Assembly (NCBI GenBank): GCA_037138055.1
Contig: JBAXJB010000005.1
Span: 1-64,000, forward strand
DNA from: CAITNM01 sp037138055
GTDB taxonomy: Bacteria > Pseudomonadota > Alphaproteobacteria > Paracaedibacterales > CAITNM01
Reading direction: 5' to 3'
Length of the DNA stretch: 64,000 bases
Part shown: positions 35,617-44,504 of the stretch, in pieces
Layout of the letters: the number at the start of each line of letters is the position of its first letter
Numbering within the stretch: position 1 is the stretch's first letter
Program-made: the position numbers and the translations under genes
The notes under the pieces: model-generated
Told to the model about the DNA's origin: nothing
The model's input: only the letters and a program-made list of their open reading frames with translations
The model's database searches: none

Positions 35617-36513
35617 ATGTACACTAAAATCGCCCTATTCATCACAACTGTTTTAGCAATTGGTTTTTTTACTAATTTTTCTCAATCAAAAATTACTGAC
35701 AAAGTTGTTGCAATCACTCAAATTGCCCCTCACCCATCTTTAGATCGAATTCGAAGTGGTATTGAAGACGAAATTACCGCAGCTTTTGGTAAAAAAGTAA
35801 AAATTGAATTTCAGTCAGCCCAAGGAAATCCTGCTTTAGCTACGCAAATAGCTCAAAATTTTATAGGAAAAAAAGTTGATGTGCTTGTGGCCATTACAAC
35901 CCCATCAGCCCAAGCAATGTTTTCTGCAAATACTCAAAAAATTCCTATGGTATTTGCCGGCGTCACCGATCCAGTTGCTGCAAAGTTAATAGGTGAGAGT
36001 GGTAAAAACAAAGAAAATATAACAGGAATTTCAGATTCCCCAGACATTAAAAAACAGGTGGAACTTATTCAAGAATTTCTTCCAAAAGAATCCATAATAG
36101 GAATTATTTACAATCCTGGCGAAACCAATTCACATGTACATGCAGAACGCCTAGAAGATGCACTTCAAACCGCAGGATATCGCGTAATAAAAACCCCTGC
36201 TTATTCAACAGGCGATGTACTGCAAGCAGCTCAGGGCACAGTGCCCAATGTTGATGCACTAATGCTAACAAACGATAATACAGTTATTTCTGCTTTAGAT
36301 GCAGTGCTACAAACAGCAAAACAAAAGGGCATCCCTGTATTTTGCTCTGACCCTGAATCTGTTAAACGTGGTTGCAAGGGCGCAATCGCTCCTGATCAAT
36401 ACGAAATGGGTCGCCGTGCTGGTGAACAGGTTGTTCGAATTCTTAAAGGTGAAAAAGGTCATCATATTTCGGTGCTTAATGCACCCTCAAACCGTTTTCT
36501 CTCTAATTCATAA
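35617..36513 (+). CDS. ABC transporter substrate-binding protein (ABC_sub_bind/TrpX-like), copy 1
   Basis: A 298-residue protein with an N-terminal hydrophobic export segment (KIALFITTVLAIGFF) and a two-lobed periplasmic-binding fold of the ABC_sub_bind (COG2984) type. Typical pieces are QIAPHPSLDRIRSGI, SAQGNPALATQIAQ, VFAGVTDPVAAKL, GIIYNPGETNS and AIAPDQYEMGRRAG. Relatives bind tryptophan or other small ligands. It is followed by a paralogue; no permease or ATPase is next to it. A leader hairpin precedes it. Confidence 0.88.
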   Translation: MYTKIALFITTVLAIGFFTNFSQSKITDKVVAITQIAPHPSLDRIRSGIEDEITAAFGKKVKIEFQSAQGNPALATQIAQNFIGKKVDVLVAITTPSAQAMFSANTQKIPMVFAGVTDPVAAKLIGESGKNKENITGISDSPDIKKQVELIQEFLPKESIIGIIYNPGETNSHVHAERLEDALQTAGYRVIKTPAYSTGDVLQAAQGTVPNVDALMLTNDNTVISALDAVLQTAKQKGIPVFCSDPESVKRGCKGAIAPDQYEMGRRAGEQVVRILKGEKGHHISVLNAPSNRFLSNS

Positions 36514-36539
36514 ATCTTTTTAATTTTAGGATACGTATC

Positions 36540-37499
36540 ATGAACAAAAATATATTCATACTTGCTACAGCACTTACAATAGCTGGACTTTGGTGGAAAA
36601 ATTCATCTAATAAACCAGTATTACCAATTGTTGGAGTTATTCAAGTAGTTGAACACCCAGCACTAGATCAGACACGCAAAGGAATTCTGGATGAACTTCA
36701 ATCGCAGGGCTTTAAGGACGAGAAAAAAATTGATTGGCGTTATGAATCTGCTCAAGGGAATTCCGCATTAGCCACTCAAATTGCACAAAAATTTATTGGA
36801 GAAAATGCAGCTGTCATTGTGACAATTCCAACAACTGTTTCTCAATCAGCCTTACAAGCAATTCAACAATCAGGAAGCAACACTCCCTTAGTATTTGCTT
36901 CTGTAACAAATCCGGTTACTGCAAAACTTATTAAATCAGATAAAAAGGCAGAAAAATTTGTAACGGGTGTTTCAAATTATGTATCTGTTCAAAAGCAGTT
37001 TGATTATTTTAAAAAAATTCTACCTAATATGAAACGTATAGGTGTTGTCTATAATCCTGGCGAAGTCAATTCAATCACTCTTAATGAAGAAATGACAAAA
37101 ACTGGCAAAGCCATGGGATTAGAAATCGTTTTTGCAGCAGCTAGCAGGACAGTTGATGTAGGCGCGGCAACACAGTCATTGCTTGATAAGGTTGATGCCA
37201 TCTTTATTAATAATGACAACACAGCACTAGCTAGCTTTGATAGTGTTGTAGCGGTAGCAAAATTACAAAGTATTCCAGTATTTGTAAGTGACTTGGATTG
37301 CTTATCAAAAGGAGCATTGGCGGCGTTGGGCGCTGATCAATACGCATTGGGTCGCCAAGTTGGTAAAATGGTTGCCAATATTTTAAGAAATCCTGAAGTT
37401 GCATCATCAACAGTTATGGAATATCCAGATGTTGTACGCGGTGAAGGCAATGAAAAAGTTGCAGCAGAACTTAAAATTGTTTTACCAAGTAATGTATAA
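36540..37499 (+). CDS. ABC transporter substrate-binding protein (ABC_sub_bind/TrpX-like), copy 2
   Basis: A 319-residue paralogue of the preceding gene with the same landmarks (QVVEHPALDQTRKGI, SAQGNSALATQIAQ, VFASVTNPVTAKL, GVVYNPGEVNS, ALGADQYALGRQVG). An N-terminal hydrophobic segment suggests export or membrane anchoring. Many residues differ from copy 1, so the duplication is old and ligand preference may differ. It begins 26 bases after copy 1 and murD follows, so no transport partner is adjacent. Confidence 0.88.
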   Translation: MNKNIFILATALTIAGLWWKNSSNKPVLPIVGVIQVVEHPALDQTRKGILDELQSQGFKDEKKIDWRYESAQGNSALATQIAQKFIGENAAVIVTIPTTVSQSALQAIQQSGSNTPLVFASVTNPVTAKLIKSDKKAEKFVTGVSNYVSVQKQFDYFKKILPNMKRIGVVYNPGEVNSITLNEEMTKTGKAMGLEIVFAAASRTVDVGAATQSLLDKVDAIFINNDNTALASFDSVVAVAKLQSIPVFVSDLDCLSKGALAALGADQYALGRQVGKMVANILRNPEVASSTVMEYPDVVRGEGNEKVAAELKIVLPSNV

Positions 37500-37562
37500 A
37501 AATCTTGCTTGTTAGAATATTTAACGGCATTGTACCAATAAATTGATTGCTAATTAAGCATT

Positions 37563-38840
37563 GTGATTAAAAATACATACATCGTTTTAGGCTATGGACG
37601 CAGCGGGGGAGAAAGTGAAAAACACCTTCTCTCACTCGGTTATAAAGTCATTGTATATGATGATGGTCAAAACATAATTCCTGAAATTAATTGGTCAGAA
37701 ATTGTAAGCGTTGTTCAAAGTCCTGGCATTCCAATGTCACACACTGTTCATATAGCAGCCAAAGCAAATAATATTCCTGTCTGTACAGATATCGACTTAC
37801 TGCAAAAACGTAGTCCCAAAGCAAAATATATTGGCATTACTGGCACAAATGGTAAATCAACAACAACTGCTCTTATTGGCCACATTTTAAAGCAAGCTGG
37901 GTTAAATGTTGAAGTTGGTGGGAATATAGGCATCCCTGCTCTTTCGCTTAAAAATTTAAATGAGACCGGTTGGTATGCGCTAGAACTTTCATCGTATCAA
38001 TTAGAACTATCAAATGATTTGCATTTAGACATAGCTGTATGGCTAAATATTTCTCCAGACCATCTTGATAGGCATGGCCTTATAGAAAATTACGTAAATG
38101 CAAAAAGACGTATATTCAGTCATGCAAAATCAGCGTGTATTGCTATCGATGATGATTATTCAAAACAAACGTGCAATCAACTTCGCATTCCCCACACGAC
38201 CATTGCAAGTGAATTTAAAAATTGCCCAGCAGATATTTGGATTGATGCCAGCGGTATGCTGCATTGTAATGGAGCGCTATTTGACTGCACTGAACTGGAA
38301 ACTTTAAAGGGCACACACAACTGGCAAAATGTTGCTTTAGCATTTGCTGTGGCGCTTCAAATATTAAATACCCCTCAGAAAATATGGGAATATATTCAAA
38401 CATTTCCGGGTCTTGCTCACCGTCAGCAATTGGTAGCAAAAATTGACCAGGTTGAATTCGTTAACGATAGCAAAGCCACAAATGCAGATGCTTGCGAAAA
38501 AGCTTTAAAAACTTATATGGGACAAAGTATTTTTTGGATTCTTGGTGGCGTTGCAAAAACAGACGGCATTGAATTGCTTAAGCCCTATTTTCCATACATT
38601 AAAAAAGCGTATTTAATTGGTGAATCTCAAAATGATTTTGCCAAAACATTAAATGGTTCAGTTCTTTTTGAAAAATGCTCGTCTCTTGAATCTGCAGTTT
38701 TTAAAGCAAGTGAAGAAGCAAAGTTTGAAAATAATGCAGTTGTGCTATTATCACCTGCATGCGCTAGTTTTGATCAATTTCGTGATTATGAACACCGCGG
38801 CGAAGAATTTATTAGAATTGTTAAGAAAGTAAACGCATGA
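37563..38840 (+). CDS. murD: UDP-N-acetylmuramoylalanine-D-glutamate ligase MurD
   Basis: A 425-residue Mur ligase adding D-Glu to the peptidoglycan precursor. It has an N-terminal Rossmann part (VLGYGRSGGESEKHL), ATP loop GTNGKSTT at 94-101, NISPDHLDRHG and late SPACASFDQFRDYEHRGEEF, which is specific to MurD. The start is GTG. The 3' end overlaps ftsW (ATGA). Confidence 0.96.
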   Translation: MIKNTYIVLGYGRSGGESEKHLLSLGYKVIVYDDGQNIIPEINWSEIVSVVQSPGIPMSHTVHIAAKANNIPVCTDIDLLQKRSPKAKYIGITGTNGKSTTTALIGHILKQAGLNVEVGGNIGIPALSLKNLNETGWYALELSSYQLELSNDLHLDIAVWLNISPDHLDRHGLIENYVNAKRRIFSHAKSACIAIDDDYSKQTCNQLRIPHTTIASEFKNCPADIWIDASGMLHCNGALFDCTELETLKGTHNWQNVALAFAVALQILNTPQKIWEYIQTFPGLAHRQQLVAKIDQVEFVNDSKATNADACEKALKTYMGQSIFWILGGVAKTDGIELLKPYFPYIKKAYLIGESQNDFAKTLNGSVLFEKCSSLESAVFKASEEAKFENNAVVLLSPACASFDQFRDYEHRGEEFIRIVKKVNA

Positions 38841-39982
38841 CACCAGCCACATTTTCGCGACGAGACAACAGCGTTTTAGGTCGCTGGTGGTGGACAGTTG
38901 ATCGTTTAGCACTTTCGTTACTATTAATCTTGATTGCTATGGGCGTATTTTTAAGTTTTGCTGCCAGTCCTTCTGTGGCGGAACGTTTAAATTTAGGTAC
39001 CTTTTATTTTGTAAAACGCCACATGATTATGCTTATTCCAGCTTTAGCAACAATGATTGGCGTGTCTTTACTCTCGCCTGTAGGCGTTAGAAGACTAAGC
39101 TTAATTATTTACTTATTAGGCATCATCCTGCTTATCTTAACCTTCTTCTCAGGACTTGAAATTAAGGGCGCACGTCGCTGGATTTTAATTTTAGGAAATT
39201 CGATACAAGCTTCAGAGTTTGTAAAGCCCGCGCTTACCGTCATAACTGCATGGCTTATTGCTGAAAAAATGCATGATGAAAAGTTTCCTGGCATTACACT
39301 TTCTATGGTTGCAGTTGGCATTATTGTTGGGTTGCTTTTACTTCAACCAGACCTTGGCATGACTGTTGTGATTATTGCAACGTGGGTAGGACAACTGTTC
39401 ATTGCCGGCATGCCTATTATTTGGATGACTGGTATTGCAGGAATTGGTGTGGCAGGACTCGTAGGCGCATATTTCTTTTTACCACACGTCACAAAACGTA
39501 TTGATCAATTTTTAGACCCATCAGCTGGAAACCCCGTACATGATCTTTATCAAATCACAAAATCATTAGCTGCTTTTGCTAATGGTGGATTTTTTGGAAA
39601 AGGTCCAGGCGAAGGCGTTGTCAAAAAACATGTGCCAGATGCTCACGCAGATTTCGTGTTTGCAGTTGCCGGGGAAGAATTTGGTTTGTGGATGTGCATT
39701 TTGATTGTTGGAATTTTCATGGCAATTGTTATTCGCTTCATGATGCGCGCAGCACAAGGTTCTAGTTTATTTATATTACTTGGAGCAACTGGCCTTGCTG
39801 TACAGTTTGGCTTGCAGGCCTTTATTAATATGGCATCTGCGCTACACCTAATTCCAACAAAAGGAATGACAATGCCGTTTATTAGTTATGGCGGTTCATC
39901 AATGGTAGCGTTAGCTATTTGTGCAGGAATGTTATTAGCATTTACACGTAAACGACATGGTTTTCATGATTGGGGAGAATAA
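38837..39982 (+). CDS. ftsW: Cell division SEDS protein FtsW
   Basis: A 381-residue SEDS-family peptidoglycan glycosyltransferase of the division septum, with about ten membrane segments. It contains KGARRWI, QPDLGMTVV, GNPVHDLYQITKSL, GEGVVKKHVPDAHADFVFAV and KGMTMPFISYGGSSM, all SEDS landmarks. Coupling to murD by a 4-base overlap, as in dcw clusters, favours FtsW over RodA. The rest of the dcw cluster is not here. Confidence 0.94.
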   Translation: MTPATFSRRDNSVLGRWWWTVDRLALSLLLILIAMGVFLSFAASPSVAERLNLGTFYFVKRHMIMLIPALATMIGVSLLSPVGVRRLSLIIYLLGIILLILTFFSGLEIKGARRWILILGNSIQASEFVKPALTVITAWLIAEKMHDEKFPGITLSMVAVGIIVGLLLLQPDLGMTVVIIATWVGQLFIAGMPIIWMTGIAGIGVAGLVGAYFFLPHVTKRIDQFLDPSAGNPVHDLYQITKSLAAFANGGFFGKGPGEGVVKKHVPDAHADFVFAVAGEEFGLWMCILIVGIFMAIVIRFMMRAAQGSSLFILLGATGLAVQFGLQAFINMASALHLIPTKGMTMPFISYGGSSMVALAICAGMLLAFTRKRHGFHDWGE

Positions 39983-39984
39983 AA

Positions 39985-41022
39985 ATGGATAAATCAAAAT
40001 TAAAGATTGCTGTTGTAGGCGCTACAGGCAATGTAGGCAGAATGATGCTTAACATTTTGGCAGCACGAGGATTCAACGCATCACAAGTGAAAGCTATTGC
40101 TTCTTCAAGCTCTCTTGGAAAAAAAATATCATTTGGAGAAGATGATGTTTTAACAGTTGATTCACTCAGTAATTTTGATTTTTCAACTGTTGATGTTGCG
40201 TTATTTTCACCAGGCGGAAAAGTTTCAGCAGAATACGCACCAAAAGCAGCTGCCCTAGGATGCGTAGTCATTGATAACACATCTTATTTTAGAGACGATC
40301 CAAAAATTCCACTAATAATTCCAGAAGTAAATCCGGAAGATATTCGCGACTACAAAAATAAAAATATTATAGCAAATCCTAACTGTGCGATAGCGCCAAT
40401 AGCCTTGGCTTTAAAGCCACTCCATGATGAAATTGCTATAAAAAGAGTTGTTGTATCAACGTATCAATCTGTATCGGGTGCAGGCAAAGCTGCCATGAAA
40501 GAACTTGATCAACAAACAAGGTCATTATTCACAGGCACTCCAGCCCCTGCCGAAAATCTACCCAGACCAATTGCGTATAACCTAATACCGCACATAGGTA
40601 TCTTCTTGGAGTCTGGATATACCGACGAAGAATCAAAAATGCGTGCTGAACTTAAAAAAATCTTAGACTCTACTATTGAGCTTTCGGCAACTTGTGTACG
40701 CGTCCCTGTGTTTGTTGGGCATTGTTCTTCTGTCCATGTTGAATTTGAAGCGCCATTTTTTGTTAGTGAAGCGTTGAAAATTTTAAAAAATGCTCCAGGC
40801 ATTCAAGTTATGGATGCTGATGACCCTATGGATTACGCAACCCCGTTAGATGCAGCAGGTCAAGATGATGTCTTTCTAAGCCGTTTACGTCAAGACACGT
40901 CACACCCAAATGGATTGGTGTTCTGGACAGCATCTGACAATTTGCGCAAAGGCGCAGCTTTAAACGCCGTGCAAATTTTAGAGCTTTTATTTGAGCACCA
41001 AAGCAAGCAAAAAGCAGCATAA
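39985..41022 (+). CDS. asd: Aspartate-semialdehyde dehydrogenase
   Basis: A 345-residue NADPH-dependent enzyme of the lysine/threonine/methionine and diaminopimelate pathway. It begins with the Rossmann motif VVGATGNVGRMML, has the catalytic Cys134 in NPNCAIAP, YQSVSGAGKAAM and VPVFVGHCSSVHVE. It starts behind GGGGAG just after ftsW; since its pathway makes diaminopimelate, the placement with wall genes makes sense. Confidence 0.96.
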   Translation: MDKSKLKIAVVGATGNVGRMMLNILAARGFNASQVKAIASSSSLGKKISFGEDDVLTVDSLSNFDFSTVDVALFSPGGKVSAEYAPKAAALGCVVIDNTSYFRDDPKIPLIIPEVNPEDIRDYKNKNIIANPNCAIAPIALALKPLHDEIAIKRVVVSTYQSVSGAGKAAMKELDQQTRSLFTGTPAPAENLPRPIAYNLIPHIGIFLESGYTDEESKMRAELKKILDSTIELSATCVRVPVFVGHCSSVHVEFEAPFFVSEALKILKNAPGIQVMDADDPMDYATPLDAAGQDDVFLSRLRQDTSHPNGLVFWTASDNLRKGAALNAVQILELLFEHQSKQKAA

Positions 41023-41023
41023 G

Positions 41024-41069
41024 ATAAGCTCTCGCTACGCAGCACCTATTGGTGCTGTTCGCTTATTTT
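41024..41069. terminator. Shared terminator between asd and the convergent gene
   Basis: A bipartite hairpin: inner CAGCACC (41040-41046) / GGTGCTG (41051-41057) with a TATT loop, outer ATAAGC (41024-41029) / GCTTAT (41061-41066), then TTT. The minus-strand gene's stop codon lies in the outer arm. It fits a bidirectional terminator for the two convergent genes. Confidence 0.65.
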
Positions 41070-42046
41070 GCATAAATTCGAAGCCTGGAAGTTACTGGAA
41101 AATGATCAGAACCTAAGTCTGGGTTAATAGTTCTTTCTAGCACTTCAATGGATGCTGAAACCAACACATGATCTAATGGTATTCTACATAAAAATGGAAG
41201 AAAATTTGGCCAAGTGCCACTGACTCCATGCCCTCTCATAAAGCTTCTCAATCCAGAAATTTTTTCAAGTTTTTTGAAATAAGGTGAATAAGGGGTAGTA
41301 TTTAAATCACCAACTAAAAATTTACCCGCACAACTTAAACGAGAAATAATATTTGCAATTTCTTCTAATTGGAAACGTCGTGGGTTCAATTTTTCAATAT
41401 GTCCAGGAGAACGAGCGTGAAGCTCAACCAAAACAAATGGTATTTTCATATTAGGAGTAGACATATTAGCAATTGTATATTGACCAGAAAATCGACTGAA
41501 ATATTTCCGTTCATAATGATCAATAGGGATTTTGCTATACAAGACCATGCCATATGCTCCTGCTTCCGCTTCTGAAATTTTATACGGATAGTGTACGGAA
41601 AGAGCATTTAATTTTTCAGCAATTTCCGGAGTAGCTTCTTCAATTAAAACAATGTCTGGAATTTCTGTTATTGTACCTTCTTTTTTACTATGAAAATCAT
41701 TAATACAATCAACAACCTTATTAACATCTTCATGACGATAGTTAATATTGAATTGTAATAAGGTAATATCTTCAAATTTTTCATTTTTTTTAGCATCAGG
41801 CGATACATAAAAGGGTATAAGAATTGATGAGAAAGAAATAAATAATAGCAACGTAACTACAACAGCTTTCCATTTTTTAAAAAAGCAATAGACAATCAAA
41901 AATAGTAAAGAAATTAGAAAATATTGCAGGCAAAAGTGACTTAAAATTTCTGAAAAAACATTTTCAATGGGAAATATTGCAGAAACGCTTACAAAAACAA
42001 AGCAAATAAATGTAAAATTTAATAGTTTCAAAAAAATATTTTTCAT
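41063..42046 (-). CDS. Membrane-anchored EEP (endonuclease/exonuclease/phosphatase) family protein
   Basis: A 327-residue protein. Three hydrophobic segments fill about residues 5-100, followed by an EEP domain: LLQFNINYRHEDV, IVLIEEATPE (metal Glu), LVELHARSPG, GDLNTTPYSP, LDHVLVS and GSDHFPV. This is the YafD-like arrangement of a membrane-tethered metal-dependent phosphodiesterase. Possible substrates (nucleic acid, lipid or inositol phosphate) cannot be told. The frame is open to 42109; ATG 42046 was chosen because the hydrophobic stretch begins there. Confidence 0.87.
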   Translation of the reverse strand: MKNIFLKLLNFTFICFVFVSVSAIFPIENVFSEILSHFCLQYFLISLLFLIVYCFFKKWKAVVVTLLLFISFSSILIPFYVSPDAKKNEKFEDITLLQFNINYRHEDVNKVVDCINDFHSKKEGTITEIPDIVLIEEATPEIAEKLNALSVHYPYKISEAEAGAYGMVLYSKIPIDHYERKYFSRFSGQYTIANMSTPNMKIPFVLVELHARSPGHIEKLNPRRFQLEEIANIISRLSCAGKFLVGDLNTTPYSPYFKKLEKISGLRSFMRGHGVSGTWPNFLPFLCRIPLDHVLVSASIEVLERTINPDLGSDHFPVTSRLRIYAK

Positions 42047-42160
42047 GTAAAATCTGGCCTTCGAAAGGTAATAACAAGATGCTTTACGCACTAGGTTGCA
42101 CCATAGCAAAAATATTAAGAAGCTGCTTTAACACAAAAGCATTTTCACAAAGGTTTTCCA

Positions 42161-42169
42161 TGATATACT
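42161..42169 (+). promoter_or_regulatory. Extended -10 promoter of the nuo operon
   Basis: TGATATACT (TG-N-TATACT, hexamer 42164-42169) lies 31 bases before the nuoC start, with only a weak -35. It has the same form as the element before the atp operon. Confidence 0.5.
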
Positions 42170-42199
42170 CTAGGTACGTCGCTGTAATTAAATTTTAAG

Positions 42200-42796
42200 T
42201 TGAACGATTCTTTAGAAGCACTAATTTCGTCTCTGGGACCTGACTTACAAAAGGTTGATAAGACGACTCACCCTACAAGCATAGTGGTTTTCCCCGCTAG
42301 CATTGTTCGCGTGTTAATGTTGCTGCGTGGCCATCCACAAATGAAATTTTTGCAATTAATTGACATAACAGGAATTGATTATTCTGATCAGCCAATTCGT
42401 TATCAGCTTGTTTATCATTTACTAAGTCATTCTACAAATAAACGGCTGATGGTAAAACTGTGGACAGATGGTTCAACCTCCATACCATCCGCAATTAATG
42501 TATTTCCTAATGCTAATTGGTATGAACGCGAAGTTTGGGATATGTTTGGCATTCCTTTTGATAATCACCCAGATTTAAGGCGCATCCTTTGTGACTATAA
42601 TTTTACAGGGCATCCTTTGCGTAAAGATTTTCCTCTTTCTGGTTACAATGAAGTAGCATTCAACCAAGAGTCTGGAAAAGTAGAATACAAAAATTTAGAT
42701 TTAGAGCAACCCTTTCGTAAGTTTGATTTTTTAAGCCCTTGGGAAGGTCAGTGGGAAGATCTTTTGAAAAAGGAAAAAGAGGCCCACCAAGGATGA
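42200..42796 (+). CDS. nuoC: NADH-quinone oxidoreductase subunit C
   Basis: A 198-residue hydrophilic arm subunit of complex I (30-kDa type). It contains WYEREVWDMFGIPFDNHPDLRR and a GHPLRKDFPL segment, both diagnostic. The start must be TTG 42200, because an in-frame TAA lies 15 bases upstream and no ATG precedes the conserved region. First gene of the nuo block here; nuoA and nuoB are not upstream. Its stop overlaps nuoD. Confidence 0.95.
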   Translation: MNDSLEALISSLGPDLQKVDKTTHPTSIVVFPASIVRVLMLLRGHPQMKFLQLIDITGIDYSDQPIRYQLVYHLLSHSTNKRLMVKLWTDGSTSIPSAINVFPNANWYEREVWDMFGIPFDNHPDLRRILCDYNFTGHPLRKDFPLSGYNEVAFNQESGKVEYKNLDLEQPFRKFDFLSPWEGQWEDLLKKEKEAHQG

Positions 42797-43959
42797 ATGA
42801 TAAGTACACCCTCAACTTTGGCCCACAACATCCAGCAGCCCATGGGGTGCTTCGTTTGGTGCTTGATCTAGATGGTGAAATTGTCGAACGGGCTGATCCA
42901 CACATTGGCTTTTTACACCGCGGCACTGAAAAATTAATTGAACATAAAACATACCTGCAAGCAATTCCGTATTTTGATCGCCTAGATTACGTTTCACCAA
43001 TGAATCAAGAACATGCATTCGTTATGGCAGTTGAAAAATTGCTAGGAATAAGTTCACCAATTCGCTCTCAATATATTCGGGTACTATTTAGTGAATTAAC
43101 GCGCATTGCAAATCACCTGCTTAATATTGCCACATTTGTGTTAGATGTTGGCGGAATGACTCCGTTTTTATGGGCATTTGAAGAACGTGAAGTCATTATG
43201 GGGTTTTACGAAAAAGCTAGCGGTGCTAGGTTGCACGCTAACTATTTTAGACCAGGTGGTGTTCATCAAGACTTAACGCAAAGTTTGTTAGATGAAATTC
43301 ACCAATTCGCCACGCGCTTTCCAACTGTTATTGATGACATTGAAAATCTTGTAACAAACAATCGCATATTCAAACAAAGAACCGTAGATATTGGCATAAT
43401 CAGTGCTAAAGATGCTGTAGCTTGGGGATTATCGGGACCAATGCTTAGAGCTTCAGGTGTACCATGGGATTTGCGAAAATCTCAACCTTATGAAATATAC
43501 GAAGAATTAAATTTTGATATCCCAATTGGTAAGCATGGTGATTGCTATGACCGTTACTTGGTACGCGTTGCTGAAATGCGTGAATCAGTTAAGTTGATTT
43601 TTCAGTGTTTAGAAAAAATGCCACAAGGCCCAGTGCACCATGCGAATAGAAAATTCACACCACCTATGCGTACTGAGATGAAAACATCTATGGAAGCTTT
43701 GATTCATCATTTCAAGTTATTCACCGAAGGGTTTCATGTTCCAGCGGGTGAAGTGTACGTAGCTGTTGAAGCACCCAAAGGAGAATTTGGAGTACACTTA
43801 ATAGCTGACGGATCAAATAAACCTTATCGATGTAAGATCCGCGCCCCAGGGTTTGCATTTTTACAAGCACTTGATTACATGAGCCGTGGGCATTTACTAT
43901 CAGATATTGTGGCGATTTTAGGCTCAATGGATATTGTTTTTGGAGAAATTGATCGTTAA
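42793..43959 (+). CDS. nuoD: NADH-quinone oxidoreductase subunit D
   Basis: A 388-residue 49-kDa subunit forming part of the quinone site. It has LNFGPQHPAAHGVLRLVLDL at the start, HIGFLHRGTEKLIE and the RVAEMRES region. It ends close to GSMDIVFGEIDR, the family C-terminus. ATG 42793 overlaps the nuoC stop by 4 bases and sits behind AAGG; the frame is open further up inside nuoC. Confidence 0.97.
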   Translation: MNDKYTLNFGPQHPAAHGVLRLVLDLDGEIVERADPHIGFLHRGTEKLIEHKTYLQAIPYFDRLDYVSPMNQEHAFVMAVEKLLGISSPIRSQYIRVLFSELTRIANHLLNIATFVLDVGGMTPFLWAFEEREVIMGFYEKASGARLHANYFRPGGVHQDLTQSLLDEIHQFATRFPTVIDDIENLVTNNRIFKQRTVDIGIISAKDAVAWGLSGPMLRASGVPWDLRKSQPYEIYEELNFDIPIGKHGDCYDRYLVRVAEMRESVKLIFQCLEKMPQGPVHHANRKFTPPMRTEMKTSMEALIHHFKLFTEGFHVPAGEVYVAVEAPKGEFGVHLIADGSNKPYRCKIRAPGFAFLQALDYMSRGHLLSDIVAILGSMDIVFGEIDR

Positions 43960-44504
43960 TGGCATTTACATTCTCAAAAGAAAATCTTTCAAAAATTGAA
44001 GATATTTTAAAAAAATATCCAAAAGAAAAACAATCCAGCGCTGTGCTTCCTTTACTTGATTTAGCCCAACGTCAGAATGAAAATTGGCTAAGCCCACAAG
44101 CTATTGAAGCAGTTGCAGCGTTTTTAGGCATGCCAGAAATTCGTGTGTATGAAGTCGCAAGTTTTTACAGCATGTACAATTTAAAACCCGTGGGGAAATA
44201 CCATGTTCAGGTGTGTGGAACTACCCCATGCATGCTTTGCGGCGCAGAAGAAATTCTAAAAACGTGCCAAGACGAATTGAAAATTTCAAAGGGGCAAACC
44301 ACAGCAGACGGTATATTTACGTTGTCGGAAGTAGAATGCCTAGGAGCGTGTGTGAATGCTCCAATGATTCAAATTAACGATAACACCTATGAAGATTTAT
44401 CATCTGATTCTGTAAAACTTATTCTGAAAGATTTGAAGGCTGGAAAGGAACCAAAAACTGGTTCGCAAACAGGACGTCAATGTTCAAAGGCTGCACCATG
44501 TTAA
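43959..44504 (+). CDS. nuoE: NADH-quinone oxidoreductase subunit E
   Basis: A 181-residue 24-kDa subunit with one [2Fe-2S] cluster (N1a). The ligands are the cysteines in VCGTTPCMLCG and ECLGACVNAP. It starts at the last base of the nuoD stop (TAATG) and its end overlaps nuoF. It works with NuoF in NADH oxidation. Confidence 0.96.
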   Translation: MAFTFSKENLSKIEDILKKYPKEKQSSAVLPLLDLAQRQNENWLSPQAIEAVAAFLGMPEIRVYEVASFYSMYNLKPVGKYHVQVCGTTPCMLCGAEEILKTCQDELKISKGQTTADGIFTLSEVECLGACVNAPMIQINDNTYEDLSSDSVKLILKDLKAGKEPKTGSQTGRQCSKAAPC

